Counted from the first letter of the stretch, positions 31,457 through 41,731 are shown. The stretch: 64,000 nucleotides of DNA from an uncultured Alphaproteobacteria bacterium (GCA_937776645.1 CALMRI010000009.1:25723-89722), one strand, 5' to 3'. The notes: generated from the letters alone by a model not told the origin. Made by a program: numbers and translations.

Positions 31457-32544
31457 TACGCAACGACCTCGAAATGGCCCATCCAGCCAAGCTCGGCGAA
31501 CTCCGATTGATGGGCATGAAACATGTAGCGCCCCGGCTCGAACCCGGCGAAGGAGAATTCGACGATCCCCCGCTGCCCCTGGCACAGCATCACCGTATCG
31601 ATCGTCCGTGAGGTCGGGGCCAGCGTGGTGCCGTGATCGTGGTAGTCGAAGAAGTTCGCGTGCAGGTGAAATGAGTTGATCTGGTCGAACTCGGTGATGT
31701 TGATTAGATAGATCCGCACCGGTCGATCGCGCGCGATGGCGATCGGCTGCTTGGCGTAAGCATGGGCCACCGTGTTGACGGCGTAGACCTCGTTCTCATC
31801 ATCGAAATTCGTGTCGAACCCGTTCATCACCATGACCATTTCTTGCCAGATAGCGTTTTCCGGCGTGCCGTGCTGGCGCGACCGGGCGATGGCGATGGCC
31901 TGGGGATCGAGATCGGGGTGCAGATCGGGGTCAGGGTCGATGATGAAGCCGCCATAAAGGCCCTTATGAATATGCCGTTTTAGCGGTATTGAATGACAGT
32001 GATAGAGGTGGCAGCCGAAGGGATAAGCATCAAAGCGATAGGTAAATTCGCCGCCCGGTTCGACTTCGCCGGCGCCGGTCAGACCATCCATGCTGGCCCC
32101 GTGGATGCCATGAAAATGCATGGTGTGCGGCATCGATCCATTGTTTCGAAAGACGATACGAAGCCGTTCGCCCTCGGTCACCCGCAACGTCGGACCCGGC
32201 ACCCGGCCATTGTAAGTCCAGGCCGAAAATAAAACGCCAGGGGCTATCTCGATCTCCTTGTCCTCGGCGGTGATCAGAAACTCGCGAACCGTACGGCCAT
32301 CGCTATCAACGGATGTGACGCCACGATCCCAGTCGGTCAAAATGCTGTGCGGATCGAAACCATTGCTGGCTGGATCCACATCGCCAACGGTCATCATGCT
32401 ACCGGCAGCGTGGGGCGAGTGGCCTTTCGGTGTGTCGCTGGATGTCGCCAAGGCGGCGGACGCACTGGCGCCAATCAACCCAAGCCATGACCCCACGAGG
32501 CCAGTGCCAAGCAAATGGCGACGGTTGATGCGCGGGAAATTCAT
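31456..32544 (-). CDS. Two-domain multicopper oxidase, probably exported
   Basis: The 362-residue protein begins with a Tat-like leader (NRRHLLGTGLVG and a hydrophobic run). Copper ligand motifs are HTMHFHGIHG, HLYHCHSIPLKRHIH, FHLHANFFDYH and MFHAHQSEFAELGWMGHFEV. The middle Cys-containing motif resembles the type 1 copper site of the nitrite reductase/two-domain oxidase group. The length fits a two-domain cupredoxin. It could oxidise Fe(II), Mn(II) or Cu(I) in the periplasm. Translational coupling to a ZIP transporter favours a metal oxidase-uptake pair. Confidence 0.87.
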   Translation of the reverse strand: MNFPRINRRHLLGTGLVGSWLGLIGASASAALATSSDTPKGHSPHAAGSMMTVGDVDPASNGFDPHSILTDWDRGVTSVDSDGRTVREFLITAEDKEIEIAPGVLFSAWTYNGRVPGPTLRVTEGERLRIVFRNNGSMPHTMHFHGIHGASMDGLTGAGEVEPGGEFTYRFDAYPFGCHLYHCHSIPLKRHIHKGLYGGFIIDPDPDLHPDLDPQAIAIARSRQHGTPENAIWQEMVMVMNGFDTNFDDENEVYAVNTVAHAYAKQPIAIARDRPVRIYLINITEFDQINSFHLHANFFDYHDHGTTLAPTSRTIDTVMLCQGQRGIVEFSFAGFEPGRYMFHAHQSEFAELGWMGHFEVVA

Positions 32545-32572
32545 CGATCGAATGGCCCAATGATTCTAAAAG

Positions 32573-32586
32573 TTAGTATAGTCTAA
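32573..32586. promoter_or_regulatory. Candidate metal-responsive operator (DtxR/MntR-like) upstream of the oxidase
   Basis: TTAG-TATAGT-CTAA forms an imperfect palindrome 29 bp before the multicopper oxidase start, in an AT-rich patch. TTAG...CTAA half-sites are typical of DtxR/MntR-type operators. This is an inference from shape and position only. No such regulator is in the window. Confidence 0.35.
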
Positions 32587-33020
32587 ATATGATAGCTTCG
32601 ATAAAGAATTGTCAATGGTTGATGGGACTCGGGTGGAAGGCCCGTAGCCTCAATTATTACTGATTCCTAACCTTAGTTGTCATCTCAGCGCTGACTCACT
32701 GTTGCACTGTAAAAAATGCCCCGGCGTCCTGGCGAACGGCAGGACACACGCCGAAACACGTCCACGTTGATGGATGGGCGAGGAATAGGAGATATATATC
32801 GTCTATTTCCCCCATTTTACGATGCCGAGAGGACTCAGGCTCCAGCTCTACCGTCCGGCTGGACGACGGATGAAATATGTTGAAAATGGGTAATGCCCGG
32901 CGGACTTAATCAAGTCCAGGGACGCGGTCGCGGTTCCTGGACCCCAGTGAACGCCGCCCGGCTTGACAACTTCGCCCCGGATTGTCCTGCTTGGCTTCTA
33001 TCGACAGGACACGGGCGGGA
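32587..33020. other. Intergenic stretch without a recognisable gene
   Basis: About 430 bases between the divergent multicopper oxidase and GMC genes. It contains a small hairpin (GTCCTG at about 32725 against CAGGAC at about 32740) with no T-run. No frame has family similarity. Confidence 0.4.
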
Positions 33021-34643
33021 ATGGGCATCATGAATCAGCACGCGGACATCTATGACTACATCATCGTTGGTGCTGGGTCGGCGGGTTGCACGCTGGCCTA
33101 TAGGCTGACCGAGGACCCGAAGGTCAAGGTCCTGCTGTTGGAGGCCGGCGGCAAGGACAGCAATATGTGGATCCATATTCCCGTCGGCTACATCAAGACC
33201 CTGGACATGCCGAGTCTCAACTGGCGCTTCGAGACCGAGCCGGAAGCGGGTACGAATAACCGGGCGATCCCAATTCCGCGTGGTAAGGTGCTGGGAGGCT
33301 CCAGCTCGATCAACGGTATGGTCTATGTGCGCGGCCAACCACTAGATTACGACACCTGGTCACAGCTTGGCAATCGCGGCTGGTCTTATGAATCGGTGCT
33401 GCCCTATTTTAAGAAAGCCGAGAACTACGAAAGCTCCGACAATCCGGCGCGCGGCAAGGGCGGTCCGCTGAACACCTCGGAAGGCACTGAGCGGGCCGAG
33501 GTGCTGGACGCGATCATCGATGCCGCTGAGCAGTCGGGGTATCCGAAAAACCTTGATTACAACAGCGGCGATCAGGAAGGCTTCGGCTATTTCCAGGTCA
33601 CCCAGAAGAACGGTAGGCGCTGGTCCACCGCCAAGGCCTATCTGGAACCTGCGATGGGCCGGTCAAACTTGCACCTGGAAATCAAAGCTCAGACTACCAA
33701 GGTGATACTTGAAGGCAAGCGCGCCGTCGGCGTGGCCTATCGACAGGGCGGGCGCGAAAAGCAGGCTCGGGCCGGGCGCGAGGTGTTGCTGGCCGCCGGC
33801 GCGGTGCAGTCGCCGCAACTGCTGGAGCTGTCTGGCATCGGTGATCCCGCGGTGCTCGGCGCCCATGGTATCGAAGTGGTGCATGCGCTGGCAGGGGTTG
33901 GCGCCAATTATCAGGATCACTACATCGTTCGCCAGACCTGGAAGGTCAAACAGCCGATCACCCTGAACGAGCAGACGCGGGGGTTCTTCATCGCGAAAGA
34001 GGTCCTGAAATACGCCTTTACCCGCAAAGGAATCATGACTTTTCCCGGCGGCATCTTGTCTGGCTATGTCCGCACCCGTCCGGAAGTCGCCGGGCCGGAC
34101 GTTCAATACACAATCGTTCATGCCAGCTTCAAGGACGTCAAAAAGCGGGTCTTTGACACCCATCCAGGAATGACTATTGCGCCGTGCCAGTTGCGCCCTG
34201 ACAGCCGTGGCACCATCCACATCAAATCCTCGGATCCGCAGGCAGCGCCGGCGATCCGTGGTAACTTTCTGGCAGAGGAGAACGATCAGCGGACCATCGT
34301 CGCGGGCATGAAGATCGCCCGCACCATTGTTGGCGCCCCGGCGCTAGCGGCCTATGCTGGCGATGAGATTGATCCGGGTCGAGATGTGAACACTGACGAC
34401 GAGTTTCTGGCCTTCGCTCGGGCCTATGGCAACACGGTCTATCACCCCGTCGGCACCTGCAAAATGGGCAGCGACCCGATGGCAGTGGTAGATGACCGGC
34501 TGAAAGTGCATGGCATCGAGGGTTTACGAGTAATCGACGCCTCGGTGATGCCGACTCTGGTCTCCGGCAACACCAACGCCCCGACTATCATGATCGCCGA
34601 AAAAGCCGCGGACATGTTGAAGCAAGACGCCAAGGTTGGGTGA
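33021..34643 (+). CDS. GMC-family FAD oxidoreductase (choline/alcohol dehydrogenase-like)
   Basis: It starts at ATG 33021 or 33030; both give the FAD motif [25 protein letters not shown] signature 1 is [21 protein letters not shown] and signature 2 is [15 protein letters not shown]. The C-terminal active-site region [13 protein letters not shown] carries the catalytic His, followed by [28 protein letters not shown]. The length, about 540 residues, is normal. It oxidises an alcohol to an aldehyde; the substrate is open. A related gene begins at 63014. Confidence 0.92.
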   Translation: MGIMNQHADIYDYIIVGAGSAGCTLAYRLTEDPKVKVLLLEAGGKDSNMWIHIPVGYIKTLDMPSLNWRFETEPEAGTNNRAIPIPRGKVLGGSSSINGMVYVRGQPLDYDTWSQLGNRGWSYESVLPYFKKAENYESSDNPARGKGGPLNTSEGTERAEVLDAIIDAAEQSGYPKNLDYNSGDQEGFGYFQVTQKNGRRWSTAKAYLEPAMGRSNLHLEIKAQTTKVILEGKRAVGVAYRQGGREKQARAGREVLLAAGAVQSPQLLELSGIGDPAVLGAHGIEVVHALAGVGANYQDHYIVRQTWKVKQPITLNEQTRGFFIAKEVLKYAFTRKGIMTFPGGILSGYVRTRPEVAGPDVQYTIVHASFKDVKKRVFDTHPGMTIAPCQLRPDSRGTIHIKSSDPQAAPAIRGNFLAEENDQRTIVAGMKIARTIVGAPALAAYAGDEIDPGRDVNTDDEFLAFARAYGNTVYHPVGTCKMGSDPMAVVDDRLKVHGIEGLRVIDASVMPTLVSGNTNAPTIMIAEKAADMLKQDAKVG

Positions 34644-34797
34644 GACGGGCGTGGCATGCGGAAGAATGTAGAAATATGAGGCGTTGTGATGACGACTAGG
34701 GTCACTCCGCTGAACCCACCAACCGATGAAACACGTTGACCTGGGCGCTGGCTTAGCTATCTTTGTGTCGGAACGCTTTATCGGGAATGGACCGCCG

Positions 34798-35574
34798 ATG
34801 GCCTCGCTCGCCAGCCGTCTTGCCGCCGCCCGCCTCGACGGGGGCACCGTGACCCTCAGTGATGATGAGACGCCGCGCGACGCCGGTCAGGCCTACGCAT
34901 TACAGGCCGAGGTGTTCAGCTATTTAGGGGCGGCTTCGGATGCCTGGAAGGTTGGTTCAACTTCGCCTGAATCACAGGCCAAGCTGGGTACCAGCGAACC
35001 GGGCGCGGCGCGGGTGCCGGCGCAGTTCCGGTTTCACGCTGGAGAGGCGGTGCCAGTGTATGCCTCCCATGACCTGTGGATCGAAGGGGAATTCGCCTTA
35101 CGGTTAGGCTGCGACCTGCCGCCGCGTGAGACGCCTTATACCTACGGGGAGTTGACCGACGCCATTGATGGGGTGGCGCCCTCGTTAGAGGTGGTTGGCT
35201 CGCGCCTGGCCGAGGGGATCGCCCATGGCGGCCGGTTCCGGGTGACCGCTGATGGAGGCGCCAATGTAACGCTCAGCACCGGCGCGGTGATCGCCGATTG
35301 GCGCCGGTTCAATCTGCCAAACCACCGACTGAAACTGTTTCGCAACGGCGAAGAGGTGGCCGCCGGTCCCGGCAGCCGGGCGTTGGGCGATCCCCTGAAT
35401 GTCATGGTCTGGATCGCCAATCATTTACGCGGTGGCGAGGGGTTAAAGGCGGGGGAGATGGTGTCGACAGGCACCTGCACCGGTTTGATTCGGGTGGCGC
35501 CAGGGGATTCTCTAATGGCGAATTTTGGCCCTATCGGGTTGATTGAGGCGCGGTTGGTGGCGGCGGGCGCCTAG
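34798..35574 (+). CDS. 2-keto-4-pentenoate hydratase / fumarylacetoacetate hydrolase-family protein
   Basis: The start at 34798 (MASLASRLAAARLDGG) fits family homology; upstream codons do not. Landmarks include AYALQAEVF, WKVGSTSPESQAKLG, WIEGEFALRLGCDLPP (metal-binding E-x-E) and the C-terminal MVSTGTCTGLIRVAPGDSLMANFGPIG. The 258-residue length matches MhpD-like hydratases and oxalocrotonate decarboxylases. These add water to 2-hydroxypentadienoate in meta-cleavage of aromatics. No ring-cleavage dioxygenase is nearby, so the pathway is uncertain. Confidence 0.82.
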   Translation: MASLASRLAAARLDGGTVTLSDDETPRDAGQAYALQAEVFSYLGAASDAWKVGSTSPESQAKLGTSEPGAARVPAQFRFHAGEAVPVYASHDLWIEGEFALRLGCDLPPRETPYTYGELTDAIDGVAPSLEVVGSRLAEGIAHGGRFRVTADGGANVTLSTGAVIADWRRFNLPNHRLKLFRNGEEVAAGPGSRALGDPLNVMVWIANHLRGGEGLKAGEMVSTGTCTGLIRVAPGDSLMANFGPIGLIEARLVAAGA

Positions 35575-35576
35575 CA

Positions 35577-36230
35577 ATGTTGAGTCTGCTGGAGGTAAAA
35601 CTGTCGCTGCAGCGGCAGTTTGGCCCGGGGGGCGGCCGCGACCCGGCTGATCCGGCTGCGGGAAGACCCGGCGCGCGGCGGGTCGCATGTCCCTTCGTCG
35701 AGGACTCTCTCGGGTGTCGCTATCCCGGCAATCTGGAGCGCTTTAGCGACTGGTCGGTATATTTCTACGTTGCGCATATAGCGGCCATGAGTTGAGCCTG
35801 CTGGGGCGATATGGTGGCCGCCTTGCGTCGCATCCGCATCAGGGTCCGGTGGTCGCCTGTGATATCGACCGAATGCCGGCCATCACACCCTGGTCCGGCT
35901 CGTCGTCGGCGACGATTGCCGGGTTGAGCAGGACCTACCGACCACGGGTATCATCAAAATCGATGTCGGGGGGGTCGACCGTCCACCGCTGGCCGGGCTT
36001 TGCCAGAACCATCGAAGAGGCGGCGCCGGTCGTGCTGCTGGAGACCAACCCCTATACTTGGTGCAGTTTCCCGATGCGCCAAGCTTTGGACACGGTGCTG
36101 CCAACCGCAAACCTGTATGACTTGCGGACGACGCCAAGCCCCAGCGGTTACCGCGCCGCTGCGCTTTGGTCTATCTTGGAAAATGTTCGCCATACCGAAT
36201 AACCGCCCGGCGCTGAAGGCGTAATACGCG
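35577..36230 (+). pseudogene. FkbM-family methyltransferase, decayed with internal deletion
   Basis: Conserved pieces occur in several frames: FVEDSLGCRYPGNLERFSDWSVYFY, ELSLLGRYGGRLASHP, then VVACDI joined after a shift to NAGHHTLVRLVV (SAM motif I, D-I/V-G-x-N-x-G). It runs within 20 codons into IIKIDVGGVDRPPLAGL, which normally lies about 90 residues later (IIKIDVEG.E). The end reads RAAALW..ENV as in the family. There are several frameshifts and a large internal deletion, so it is a true pseudogene. FkbM enzymes O-methylate sugars or other small molecules. Confidence 0.65.
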
Positions 36231-36278
36231 CCGTCGCTCACAAGGTTGTCGAGCGGTCGCGGTTGATCGGGTGAAGGC

Positions 36279-39025
36279 TTAATCGGGTTGGAGAAACGTG
36301 CGGATCTCGCTGATCGCCTCGGCCAATCCGCAGCGCTTGACCGGCGCGCTCTCGGGAAAGGCGCCGAGCAACCGTGAGGGCATCATCGGATCGAGCAGGG
36401 TGAACACCCCGCGATCACCGGCGCGGCGGATCAGCCGGCCAAAGGCTTGCTTCAGCTTCAACCGGGTCAGCATGTCGGTATAGGCAGCGCCGCCAAACGC
36501 CGTGCGGCGGGCCCGATAGAGGATATTCGGCCTTGGCCAGGGCACCCGGTCAAATGCGATCAGACGTAGCGAGCGGCCGGGCACATCGACCCCGTCCCGC
36601 ACCGCGTCGGTACCGAGCAGGCAGGCGTCCTCCTCGGCCCGGAAGATATCGATCAGCGTCGCCAGATCAAGGCCGTCGACATGCTGGGCGTAGAGCGCCA
36701 GCCCGGCCTCGTCGATGGCGGCGGCAATCCGGCCATGTACGCCGCGTAGCCGCTGGATCGCGGTGAACAGCCCGAGCGCCCCGCCGCCGGACGCCAGGAA
36801 CAGCTCGCGATAGGCAGCGGCCACCTGATCTAGGTCGTCCTTGCGGACATCGGTGATGATGAACACCCTTGTTTGTTGGCCATAGTCGAAGGGTGAGGCG
36901 ACGGCGGCGCGGATCGCCGGGGTCGGCAGGTGGATCGCGCCGGTGCGCTGCTCGGCGGCTTCCCAATCATGCTCGGCATCGCCGGAGGCATCCCGCAGGG
37001 TGGCCGAGGTCATGACCACCCCATGGGCCGGACGGATCACCGTTTGATGCAGCGGGATCGTCGGATCAAGCCAGTGCCGGCGCATGCCGATATCGGCGTC
37101 GCGGCCATCCATCCGGTCGACCTCGAACCAATCGACAAATTCCGCCGGGGTGGCCTCGCGCAGCGCTTTGAGCATGCCGCGCCAGGCCCCGACCATGACC
37201 TCGCCGCGCCGGGAGAGCGAGCGGGCCACCGCCTCCATGCGCTGGCGGGTTGAGCTCTCCAGGGTCTGCGCCTCGTCTTCCAGGGTCGCGGTCAGGCGCT
37301 GCCGCAAGGTCAGCATCGGTTTCAGCATCGTCGCCAGCGCCGTATCGAGCGTGGCGGCGGCGTCCAGCAGGCCGTCCACCGGCGGCTTGGCGTCGGTCTC
37401 CAGTAGAATACGGGCCGCCGGTCTGTTCGCTGCGGGCGCAGACCTGCTGGCGAACCCGGTCGAGGAAGATTTCCGTCGGCCCGTGCGGTTGCTGGTCGGC
37501 CAAGCGGTTGAGCCAGCCGTCGCTGGGCAGGGCGCGGGTCCCTGTGCAGCACCTGCTCCAGGGCTTCCAGGGCCTCGGGATCGTCGGCGATCAGGTCCTC
37601 GACCCGGCGTTTCAGGCCGCGCGTCACGGCCCGAGCGGCGACCCTCGGCGCCGGTCAACCAGCGTCTCAGCTCCGCGGTCTCGGCGGCGCTTAGATTGGC
37701 CGAGAACGCGCCGTCGGCGGCGTCGAATATATGGTGCCCTTCGTCGAAGACATAGCGGGTCGGCAGATGGCTATCATCAATCCCGCCGAGCGCTGCCTGG
37801 ATCATCACCAGGGCATGGTTGGCGATCACCACGTCGGCGCGGCGGGCCAGGCGCACGGACTTCTCGATATAGCATTTGTGATAGTGGCTGCAGGCTGAAT
37901 AGATGCACTCGCCGCGCCGGTCAGCCAGACCCAGGGTCCGGCCTCGGCCCAACAGATCGGTCAGCCAAGCGGGGAAATCCCCGCCCATCATGTCGCCATC
38001 GCGGGTCGCCGCCGCCCAGCGCGCCATCAGGCCCAGCGCGGTGCCGTATTGCGGCATCATCGTCAAGGGTCCGGGTCGCCTCCTCAAGATTGAGCAGGCA
38101 CAGATAGTTCTCGCGGCCCTTGCGGATCACCACCTTGCGAGACTTGCGCACCGGTTCGGGATGCAGCCGGTCAAGCTCGGCATCGATCTGGTGCTGCAGG
38201 TTGCGGGTATAGGTAGAGAACCACACCGCGCCGCCGTTCTTTTCCGCCCAGACACTGGCCGGCGCGATATAGCCCAGGGTCTTGCCGACCCCGGTGCCGG
38301 CCTCGGCCAGCACCACGCGCGGCTCATCCTGGTTCTCGCGCGGTTGAAACGCGGCGGCGACGGCGGAGGCGTAGTCGGCCTGACTGGGCCGCCCCTCGGC
38401 GCCGGATCCCAAAAGCGCCGCCAGTCGGGCTCGCGCTTCTTCGGTGCCGACCGGCTCATTCCCGGCCGGCGGCTCCGGCGCGTGCTCGGACCACTCGCCA
38501 AGCCGGCGCCAGACATCAAGCCCGCTCACCCGGATCGGCCCGCCGGCGCTCGGTGTCGAACTCAACACCCAGCGCCTCAAGCACCAGCGGCGCCCAGGGC
38601 CAGCCACAATCATTCATCACCCGGGCGATCGGCTCGGCGTTGCGGTCGTCACGGTTTCCGGCGATCTCATCAATCAGCAATTCGGCGACCCGGGACAGGA
38701 GCAGCGCCTTGTCGATATGGTTGTCGGGCACCGCCAATTCGAAGGCCCGGGCCAGGCCGCGCGGCGTCGGCAAACAGAACTGCGCCGGGCGGGCAAAGGC
38801 GAAAAGTTCCAGAAGATCATAGGCGGTGAAGCGGTCACAGCCCAGGCGTCTGGCGGTGGCGCGGGCATGACAGACCAGCGGCGGCGTCCGGCGGGCGTGG
38901 TTCGCCGCCGCCTCGTGGGATAATTCCTCGACCTCGCCATCGCCGGAAATCCAGACGCAAAGTTTCGGAGTTGGCCACAGCACCGGCGGCGGCCAGAAAG
39001 CGGGGGGGGGGGGAAGCACAGCCAT
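36279..39025 (-). CDS. DinG/Rad3-like ATP-dependent helicase with family N-terminal domain, several frameshifts
   Basis: The gene starts at 39025 (MAVLPPPPAFWPPPV) and spans about 915 codons. The N-terminal domain (GEVEELSHEAAANHARR, PLVCHARATARRLGCDRF, YDLLELFAFARPAQFCLPTPRGLA) is typical of the alphaproteobacterial version. After a shift near 38530 comes Walker A AEAGTGVGKTLGY. After another near 38050 comes the Fe-S type Cys region CIYSACSHYHKCYIEKS, then DEAH-like FDEGHHIF. Two or more compensating shifts fall within 37,420-37,640. Helicase motif VI is QAFGRLIRR. These enzymes unwind DNA 5'-3' and are linked to repair and R-loop removal. Confidence 0.85.
39002..39013. repeat. Homopolymer tract of 12 G
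   Basis: Twelve consecutive G, read as poly-C in the first codons of the helicase gene (L-P-P-P-P-A). It sits 4-7 codons inside the start. A tract this long can slip during replication or be miscounted in sequencing; at 12 it leaves the downstream frame open. Confidence 0.9.
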
Positions 39026-39109
39026 ATTGCCGATGTAACAAGTCCAGAGCCGCTTTGCCAGAGCTCCGGTTGCGGGCATGATGGTGTCGGGGGCATTGAG
39101 AGAGAAACC

Positions 39110-39559
39110 ATGGACCAGACCGACATCGTGATCCTCACCCTGTTGCAGGGGGACGGCGGGTTGCCGCAAGCCCAGATCGGCGCCCGTATCGGCCTGTCCG
39201 CCTCGGCGGTCAACGACCGGCTGAAGGGGCTGCGCGCGCGCGGCGTGGTCTCTGGAAACACGGTCATCGTCGACCCGACCAAGGTCGGCCTGGGTGTGCT
39301 GGCGTTTATCTCGGTGCTGATCGACTGGAGCGCGCACAGCACTGCCTTCGCCGCCGCGGTTGAGGCGATGCCCGAGGTGCTGGAATGCCATCACGTGACC
39401 GGCGATTGGTCCTATCTGCTGAAGGTCCGGACCTGCGACAACGACGTGCTGGAAGATCTAATCTCCAACCGCATCAAAGCCTTACCCGGCGTAACTCGCA
39501 GCCAGACGGTATTCGCGCTGCGGACCGAAAAGGAGACCACGGTGCTGCCGATCGGGTGA
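39110..39559 (+). CDS. Lrp/AsnC-family transcriptional regulator
   Basis: The 149-residue protein has an N-terminal winged helix-turn-helix (DIVILTLLQGDGGLPQAQIGARIGLSASAVNDRLKGLRARGVV). A C-terminal ligand-binding RAM domain follows (VLAFISVLIDW, VLECHHVTGDWSYLLKVRTCD, LPGVTRSQTVFALRTEKET). Members sense amino acids and form octamers. It is divergent from the helicase, with 84 nt between starts. Its target genes are not evident from position. Confidence 0.92.
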   Translation: MDQTDIVILTLLQGDGGLPQAQIGARIGLSASAVNDRLKGLRARGVVSGNTVIVDPTKVGLGVLAFISVLIDWSAHSTAFAAAVEAMPEVLECHHVTGDWSYLLKVRTCDNDVLEDLISNRIKALPGVTRSQTVFALRTEKETTVLPIG

Positions 39560-39740
39560 GGGTATCGAGGCGGGTTGGGCTGCGCGTGACGTATCGACGA
39601 CCGTTTGACCCCATACCATCTCCCCGTCAACCGTAACAATCCAATTCTAATCCCCCGCTCTCATTGCAATTTCGGTCATGTTCTCCCATTGACCGATCTA
39701 TCGAGACGGATGGGAATGCTATCCTGTCTCGATCGGACCC

Positions 39741-40963
39741 CTAGGCTGCCGCCTTCGCCGCCGTTACTTTGGTCGCGGCGGTGAGCGCCTGGTCCAGATC
39801 CTCCAGCAGATCCTGCTCGTCCTCGAGCCCGGCGGAGATCCGCGCAAAACCCTCGGTGATGCCGAGCTTGTCCCGGTCTTCCTCGGCCATGGCGCGATGC
39901 GTGGTGGTGGCGGGATGGGTGATCAGGCTTTTGGCGTCGCCGAGATTGTTGGAAATGTCGACGATCTGCAGGCTGTCCAGAAGCCGGAACGCCGCCGCCT
40001 TGCCGCCGGCCACCTCGAACGACACGACGGTGCCGAAATCGCTCATCTGGGTCTTCGCCAACGCGTGCTGCGGGTGGCTTTCCAGCCCCGGATACAGCAC
40101 CTTGGTGACGGCGGGGTGGGCTTCGAGAAGTCCGCGCTATCTTGGCCGCCGTGCGGCATTGCCGCTCAACCCGAAGATCGAGGGTTTCCAAGTCCCTTTA
40201 GCAGGGTCCAGGCGTTGTAGGGGCTGAGCGCCGGGCCGGTATGGCGGACATAGGGCAGCAGCGTGTCGTCGTAGAACTTCTGGTCACACAGGATCGCTCC
40301 GCCAAGGCAGCGGCCTTGGCCGTCGATGTGCTTGGTACCGGAATACACTGAGACGTCGGCGCCGTACTGGATCGGCTGTTGCAGCAACGGCGTCGAGAAC
40401 ACATTGTCGACTACCACTTTGGCGTCGGCGGCATGGGCCAGTGCAATCACCGCCGGCAGGTCGATGATTTCCAGGGTCGGGTTCGACGGGGTTTCGAAGA
40501 ACACGCAGGCGGCGCCGTCTTTCAGCGCGTCGCGCCATTGGTCGAGGTCGGTGCCGTCGACCAGCACAGTCTCGACGCCAAACCGCGGCAGGATGTTGGT
40601 GACGACCTGGTGGCAGGAGCCGAATAGCGCGCGTGAGGCGACCAACCGGTCTCCGGCCTTCAACTGGCACGCCAACGCCGCATGCACGGCGGCCATGCCG
40701 CTGGCGGTGGCGAAGCAGGTGTCGGCGCCCTCCAGGCCGGCTAGGCGATCCTCGAACATGGTGACGGTGGGATTACCATAGCGGGAATAGACATAGCCGT
40801 CTTCCTCGCCCTTGAAGCGGGCCTCCGCGGAGCCGGCGGTTTCATAGACAAAACCCGAGGTTAGATAAAGCGCCTCGCAGGTCTCGCCGAACTGGGAGCG
40901 TTGCAGGCCGCCGCGAACCAATTTGGTTGCGGTTCGCCAGGTCGGAGGGTTGTCGCTGGTCAT
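39741..40963 (-). CDS. metZ: O-succinylhomoserine sulfhydrylase (Cys/Met metabolism PLP enzyme), two frameshifts
   Basis: It starts at 40963 (MTSDNPPTWRTATKLVRGGLQRSQFGE). Cofactor lysine K211 lies in VYSGTKHIDGQGR. TRLVRGG, YSRYGNPTV and FFETPSNPTLE are typical MetZ blocks. The frame breaks after LLKGL near 40188-40192 (an extra T in CTTGG) and again near 40130-40145, after which HPAVTKVLYPGLESHPQHALAKTQM and the end follow. Corrected length is about 406 residues. The enzyme makes homocysteine from O-succinylhomoserine and sulfide. The rhodanese gene 79 nt upstream is a common partner. Confidence 0.9.
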
Positions 40964-41041
40964 CGCGTTGTCTCCTAGAAGAAAATCTTGTTTTTCGAAC
41001 AAGGCCTTGTCGGCCCCGGTCCTTGTTTAATCCTGGTTCTC

Positions 41042-41467
41042 TTAACCTTGAGCCCATGGTAGGCCGCTGGCGCGCCAACCGGACACCGCCCCGCGGTGTC
41101 CGTCCGCGTTCTTCGGACCCTCGAAGCCATCTGAAATATTGAAACAATGACGATAGCCGAGCTCGGTCAGCGCGATCGCCGCTTGTTTGGAGCGCTGCCC
41201 CGAGCGGCAGAGTAACAGCACGGTCTGCTCTCGGGTGATGCCCTGGGCATCGACCTCGGCGAGGAAGTCCTGGTTCTTCTCCATCCCCGGATAGCTTTGC
41301 CAGGCGATGCAGACGGGCTCGCGACCCAAGCCGGATAAATCCGGCCGCCCGACGAAATCCCATTCCGGGGCCGAGCGCACGTCCAGCAGGACGGCGCGGG
41401 GGGTATTGCGTAGTATATCGATGGCCTGTCGGCTGTCGACATCGCCGGCATATCCTTCGGTGCTCAT
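41042..41467 (-). CDS. Rhodanese-like sulfurtransferase
   Basis: The start at 41467 (MSTEGYAGDVDSRQAIDIL) precedes a single rhodanese domain: AVLLDVRSAPEWDFVG, then the active-site loop VLLLCRSGQRSKQAA with catalytic C87, and GYRHCFNISDGFEG. At 141 residues it is a single-domain type. It likely carries persulfide sulfur, and its place before metZ suggests sulfide supply for homocysteine synthesis. A 12-bp palindrome ACAAGGCCTTGT lies in the gap before metZ. Confidence 0.9.
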   Translation of the reverse strand: MSTEGYAGDVDSRQAIDILRNTPRAVLLDVRSAPEWDFVGRPDLSGLGREPVCIAWQSYPGMEKNQDFLAEVDAQGITREQTVLLLCRSGQRSKQAAIALTELGYRHCFNISDGFEGPKNADGHRGAVSGWRASGLPWAQG

Positions 41468-41484
41468 GAGTGCTGCTCCGCCCC

Positions 41485-41679
41485 TCAATAGGCCCAGAGA
41501 GCGGTGGTGCTCTCTGGTTGGTTAGTCCGATTGGCCAGGCTGGCCGGTATCACGGCCGCGGCGCTTGTTGGCGTTGAGGCGCCGGAATAGTTGGTCGAAT
41601 AACTGGCCCTGCGGGCGAATCTGGCCCAATCGGTCGCCGGTGCAAGGATTGTCTTGTCGCGGTTCTGGAACGGAATCAT
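41485..41679 (-). CDS. Possible small protein, possibly frameshifted
   Basis: A well-placed GGGAG precedes ATG at 41679, and the peptide opens MIPFQNRDKTILAPATDW. The uninterrupted frame ends after 64 residues with a low-complexity look. One base over, the sequence continues QLFDQLFRRLNANKRRGRDT and stops at about 41524, which looks more protein-like. No family recognised. A strong hairpin lies 33 nt upstream of the start. Confidence 0.35.
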   Translation of the reverse strand: MIPFQNRDKTILAPATDWARFARRASYSTNYSGASTPTSAAAVIPASLANRTNQPESTTALWAY

Positions 41680-41711
41680 GGTGCGAATCTCCCTAGCCGT
41701 TCATGACGGGC

Positions 41712-41731
41712 CCACGGGAGATTTCCCGTGG
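41712..41731 (-). promoter_or_regulatory. Leader hairpin upstream of the small ORF
   Basis: CCACGGGA (41712-41719) pairs perfectly with TCCCGTGG (41724-41731) around a 4-nt loop. On the minus strand it lies in the presumed 5' leader of the small ORF starting at 41679. No T-run follows in either direction, so it could be a stability or attenuation element. Function unknown. Confidence 0.45.

Noticed and set aside
40964..41060. SAM-II type riboswitch upstream of metZ
   Set aside because: I looked for the conserved pseudoknot sequences, such as the GCTAAA core, and did not find them. Only a 12-bp palindrome ACAAGGCCTTGT is present.
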